DNA of 27,928 nucleotides from CAZGTQ01 sp964528575 (GTDB taxonomy: Bacteria; Planctomycetota; UBA1135; GCA-002686595): positions 1-27,928 of the forward strand of contig CAZGTQ010000264.1 of assembly GCA_964528575.1 (NCBI GenBank), read 5' to 3'. Under the pieces are notes generated by a model. It ran no database searches and had not been told where the DNA came from. It worked only from the letters and a program-made list of their open reading frames with translations. Of the stretch, positions 25,320 to 27,928 are shown piece after piece; position 1 is the stretch's first letter, and each line of letters opens with the position of its first letter. The position numbers were made by a program, and so were the translations under genes.

Positions 25320-25449
25320 GCGTGTACCCTCGGGGACAGCCGCGGGCGGAGCGCCGCACGGCGGGTGCGTGTCCCATCGGGAAGCGCGCTACGCCGCCTT
25401 GAGACCGCCTCGCGCGGCGCGGCGCAAATGCGCAAATGCGTTCAATGCG

Positions 25450-25482
25450 CGAGGGCGCGCGGCTCTAGGCCGCGCGCCCTCG
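25450..25482 (-). terminator. Strong hairpin terminator after the EF-hand protein gene
   Basis: A perfect 14-bp stem (25450-25463 with 25469-25482) around a 5-nt loop, the longest perfect hairpin I found here. It lies 68 nt downstream of the minus-strand stop at 25550. The trailing sequence has only short T runs (CATTGAACGCATTTGCG). Beyond it, CGCAAATG is repeated twice in tandem (25423-25438). The rest of 25320-25549 holds no gene. Confidence 0.6.
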
Positions 25483-25549
25483 TCGTGCGTCTCGCGCGGC
25501 TCGGCCGTGCGAGGCGAATGCGGTCGGCAGGACCGCCGCATGGAAAGGA

Positions 25550-27349
25550 CTACTCGATCGTGACCTGGCCGAGGCCCGTGAGAGCGAGCTTCGGAAGGTT
25601 GTTCGGGTCGAGGTCGAAGATGTTGAGCACGAGCCACTGCATCGGCAGGGCGAAGCCGACCAGGTTCGGGTTGTTCGGCAGCGCGGCGGGGATGCTCGCG
25701 ACGCCGTCGGTCGCGCCCAGCGCCGGCGTGCCGACGCTGACCGCCCCGAACGAGTACTCGTTGCTCTGGTAGAGGAAGCAGCCGGGCAGACCGACGAACG
25801 TCAGCTCGAGCGGCAGCGGCACCGAACCGGCGAAGAACTGCGTGCTCGTGCCGACGAACAGCACGCACGGGACGCTGCCGGGGATGTTCTTCACCTGCGC
25901 GGTGAAGTTCGACGTGCCGATGATCGCACTGCCGGTGCCGGCGATCACGGGGTCGTAGCCGTATTGCGAGCAGGCCGTGCCGGACGTCGTGAAGTTCGGC
26001 GCCGGCTGCGGGAGCGTGCCCGCGGGCAGCGCCGTCACGTTCGACAGGAAGGGACCGCTGAAGTTGACGCTGTCGTAGACGATCGGCGCGCCGCCGTTGA
26101 TCGTCTGCCAGATCGTCCAGTCCCAGACGCCCATGTCCTGCTCGCCGAGGCCCATCGCGTCGCCGCTCGCGTCGAGGTCGCGCAGGCGGCTGATCCGCGA
26201 CTGGTTGTCGACGACGTAGATGCCGTCCTGACCCGCGTAGATGCTGAAGATCTGGCCGGTCGGCTGCGCGGACGTCGAGGGGCTGCCGTTGTACCAGAGC
26301 GTGACCTCGCCCGCGTCGTTCACGTCGCCGTCGGCGTTCGCGTCGACCGCGCGGAAGATCAGGCCCTCGGTCTCGATGCCGTCGACGTTCGGGCCCCCGA
26401 CGCTACCGCCGGTGTCGGACGCGAGGTAGAACGCGCGCACCGGACCCTCGATGCGGCTCGTCACGCCCCTCAGGCGGTAGTTGAACGGCGTCTGCGTGAC
26501 GCCATCGCAGCTCGTCGTCGTCTGCTGGAGCTGGGCGCGCGGCAGGAGGCCGCTCGCGAAGTCGGGGTTCTGCGGCAGCGTGGCGTTCTTGCCCGTGTAG
26601 TTGAGCCAGAGGCGCGCTTCGCCCGCATCGAGCACCTTGTCGCCGTCGATGTCCTCGAAGCGGAAGAGCGAATCCTCGCTGGTCAGGCAGGCGGACGAGA
26701 AACCCTCGTACACGACCACGCCGTTCCCGTCGGCCGTCATCGCGTCGAAGTCCTGCGTGAAGATCGTGCCCGTCGCCGCACCATTGTCGGTGTCGACGGT
26801 GATCGGGGTGTTGTCGTCACCGACGACGACCTTCGCGCCCTCGTTCGTGTCGAGCGCGTCGTCGTCGGCGTTGCCGTCGGCGAGGACCCACAGCCCTTCC
26901 GAGCTGGAGAAGTCGGACGAGAACCACACGTCGCCGTTGTCGAGCGCGGCGATGCCCTCGGAGTTGATGCTCGTCGCGCCGAAGAACTCCGTGAGCTCAT
27001 TGGCGTCGAGCTGGCCGTTGCCGTTCGAGTCGGTGGCGCGGTAGACGCCCTCGAGCGACGTGCCCGGGCCGGTGCTGTTGTTGACGAGGTACCAGACCGG
27101 CTCGCTGTTCTCGAAGCGGATGCTCTGCGCCTCGATGTCGGAGTCGTTCGTCGGCAACTGGTCGGTGTCGGTGCTCAGAAAGACCGAGACCTCGCCCTGC
27201 GACAGGAAGAAGTTGTCGCCGTCGAGGTCGATCATCCGGTAGATCCGCTCGTTCTTCTCGTCGAGCAAGAAGACGTCGTTGATCTGGGCGTTGGCGGGAG
27301 CGCCGAAGGCGGCGGCGGCGGCAAGCAGAAGAAGTGTGCGCTGTTTCAT
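25550..27349 (-). CDS. Secreted protein with six EF-hand-like Ca loops and C-terminal planctomycete-type domain
   Basis: A 599-aa protein. A signal peptide covers about 1-21 (MKQRTLLLLAAAAAFGAPA). Six Asp-rich loops of EF-hand/dockerin type occur at about 41-53 (DLDGDNFFLSQGE), 107-118 (DSNGNGQLDANE), 158-170 (DGNADDDALDTNE), 233-244 (DIDGDKVLDAGE), 336-348 (DANADGDVNDAGE) and 391-403 (DLDASGDAMGLGE). Most follow an I/V/L-Y/F/S-R segment (IYRM, VYRA, LFRF, IFRA, ISRL), giving a repeated strand-loop unit that may form a propeller. The last ~130 residues (PCVLFVGTSTQFFAGSVPLP to the LTGLGQVTIE end) resemble the C-terminal domain of many secreted planctomycete proteins. The role is probably structural or calcium-binding in the envelope; no enzyme motif seen. 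Confidence 0.85.
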   Translation of the reverse strand: MKQRTLLLLAAAAAFGAPANAQINDVFLLDEKNERIYRMIDLDGDNFFLSQGEVSVFLSTDTDQLPTNDSDIEAQSIRFENSEPVWYLVNNSTGPGTSLEGVYRATDSNGNGQLDANELTEFFGATSINSEGIAALDNGDVWFSSDFSSSEGLWVLADGNADDDALDTNEGAKVVVGDDNTPITVDTDNGAATGTIFTQDFDAMTADGNGVVVYEGFSSACLTSEDSLFRFEDIDGDKVLDAGEARLWLNYTGKNATLPQNPDFASGLLPRAQLQQTTTSCDGVTQTPFNYRLRGVTSRIEGPVRAFYLASDTGGSVGGPNVDGIETEGLIFRAVDANADGDVNDAGEVTLWYNGSPSTSAQPTGQIFSIYAGQDGIYVVDNQSRISRLRDLDASGDAMGLGEQDMGVWDWTIWQTINGGAPIVYDSVNFSGPFLSNVTALPAGTLPQPAPNFTTSGTACSQYGYDPVIAGTGSAIIGTSNFTAQVKNIPGSVPCVLFVGTSTQFFAGSVPLPLELTFVGLPGCFLYQSNEYSFGAVSVGTPALGATDGVASIPAALPNNPNLVGFALPMQWLVLNIFDLDPNNLPKLALTGLGQVTIE

Positions 27350-27453
27350 CTCGAGCTGGAGCGAGCGGGCTCCCGTTCGGAGGGAGCGCTGGATTCGGGG
27401 GTGGTCGGTCGCGCTCTCCGCGGCCGTTCCTGCGGAGGGCGAAGAGCGAGGCC

Positions 27454-27459
27454 AGTCTA
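27454..27459 (-). promoter_or_regulatory. Candidate -10 box of the EF-hand protein gene
   Basis: TAGACT on the minus strand, followed by GG as at other boxes in this window. It would give a leader of about 100 nt containing a small GCTCCC/GGGAGC hairpin (27369-27387). No -35 found. Nothing else is recognised in 27350-27590. Confidence 0.3.
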
Positions 27460-27590
27460 AACGCCCCCGCGGCGCGCGCCGGATCAGGAGCCGGTCAATC
27501 CTGCCGCAGGCCCGCGCAAGGCACCGCAGGACGGCCTTTTCGGCCCCGCTCCCCGGCACTTCTTGGGGGGCCGAGATAGGCTTCGATCGA

Positions 27591-27629
27591 ATGGGCCGTC
27601 CGACCTGGAAGGGGCCCGCCGCGCCATGA
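27591..27629 (+). CDS. Possible 12-codon upstream ORF
   Basis: MGRPTWKGPAAP, starting at ATG 27591, with its TGA overlapping the ATG of the next gene (ATGA). A weak TAGGCT box (27577-27582) ends 8 nt before it. It could couple translation to the next gene or be chance; no support beyond position. Confidence 0.25.
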   Translation: MGRPTWKGPAAP

Positions 27630-27928
27630 ACCCCGAGGAAACGCTCGCCACTTACTGCCGCCGCTACGGCGTGCCCGAGGAGTTCGGCCGTCGCCTGCTG
27701 CCGCTGCTCGAGCGCGCGGCGCAGGCCGCGCCGGACGTGCGCCAGCGCATCCTCGAGCTCGTCGAGCAGAGCTTCGAGAAGGAAGCGACGCGGCGCGCCG
27801 TGCACCGAACGCCGGGCGCCGACACCGAGGAGCGCGTGCTGCGGACCGTCGCGAACGTGCTGCACGGGTGGCAGCCGCCCGCGTGGGTGCTGCGCTGGGG
27901 CAAGCCGGGCGAAGGGCGATCCGGCGGC
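27626..27928 (+). CDS. Unknown protein, N-terminal part, cut by window end
   Basis: The reading frame stays open for 101 codons to the window edge. GGAAGGGG lies 11 nt before the ATG. Residues 1-60 are helical and charged (RRYGVPEEFGRRLLPLLERA, APDVRQRILELVEQSFEKEA), then a TPGADTEERVLRTVANVLHG segment and a Trp-rich WQPPAWVLRWG. I do not recognise the family. Codon use matches the neighbours, and the long antisense frame here is far less protein-like. Confidence 0.65.
   Translation, partial: MNPEETLATYCRRYGVPEEFGRRLLPLLERAAQAAPDVRQRILELVEQSFEKEATRRAVHRTPGADTEERVLRTVANVLHGWQPPAWVLRWGKPGEGRSGG

Noticed and set aside
25423..25438. Tandem CGCAAATG repeat as an iteron or replication origin element
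   Set aside because: Only two perfect copies, no AT-rich unwinding region, no DnaA-box cluster and no replication gene nearby.

Overview
The window is very GC-rich bacterial chromosome with densely packed genes, many sharing ATGA, GTGA or TGATG stop/start overlaps. I see no rRNA, tRNA, transposase, integrase, phage gene or CRISPR array. The best guess is a planctomycete, in the broad group of Poly30/Pla133-type genomes. The main clue is the secreted protein at 25550-27349: its last ~130 residues look like the C-terminal domain that ends many secreted proteins of that group. The membrane pyrophosphatase, flotillin/NfeD pair, tail-anchored FHA protein and phosphodiesterase ending in ENLRALGYL fit this. 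A myxobacterium-like origin is not excluded.

Layout, left to right. (1) 80-2394: an ECF sigma factor overlapping a membrane-anchored HEAT-repeat protein, probably its regulator. (2) 2508-5107: a thioredoxin-type arsenate reductase divergent from two overlapping GT4 glycosyltransferases. (3) 5142-6163: glutaredoxin plus FHA protein, divergent from (4) 6223-8725, a three-gene overlapping ABC cassette. (5) 8747-11547: an NfeD-like protein, a flotillin and a cupin on the minus strand. (6) 11649-15004: DedA, K+-dependent-type membrane pyrophosphatase (hppA), and ribosome silencing factor rsfS with an apparent ATC start codon. (7) 15232-20196: a B12-binding/radical-SAM-like protein that has lost its iron-sulfur cysteines, then two polytopic GT-C-like membrane proteins. 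(8) 20215-22364: a lipoprotein phosphodiesterase overlapping a DEDDy exonuclease. (9) 22400-22492: three tandem 31-bp units, each a hairpin. (10) 22513-25319: a secreted 201-aa protein and a matrixin-like metalloprotease with IPT repeats and a C-terminal Gly-Cys/TM/Arg tail. (11) 25550-27349: a secreted protein with six EF-hand-like loops. (12) The start of an unknown gene at the right edge.

Two themes stand out. Many genes have a TATACT-like box only 6-11 nt before the start codon, which suggests widespread leaderless or near-leaderless transcripts. Cell-envelope work dominates: glycosyltransferases, DedA, flotillin, PPase, secreted Ca- or Zn-binding proteins and an ECF signalling pair. The two strongest oddities are the cysteine-less radical SAM homologue and the non-canonical rsfS start. 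All assignments come from reading sequence and recalled family motifs; no database search was run.
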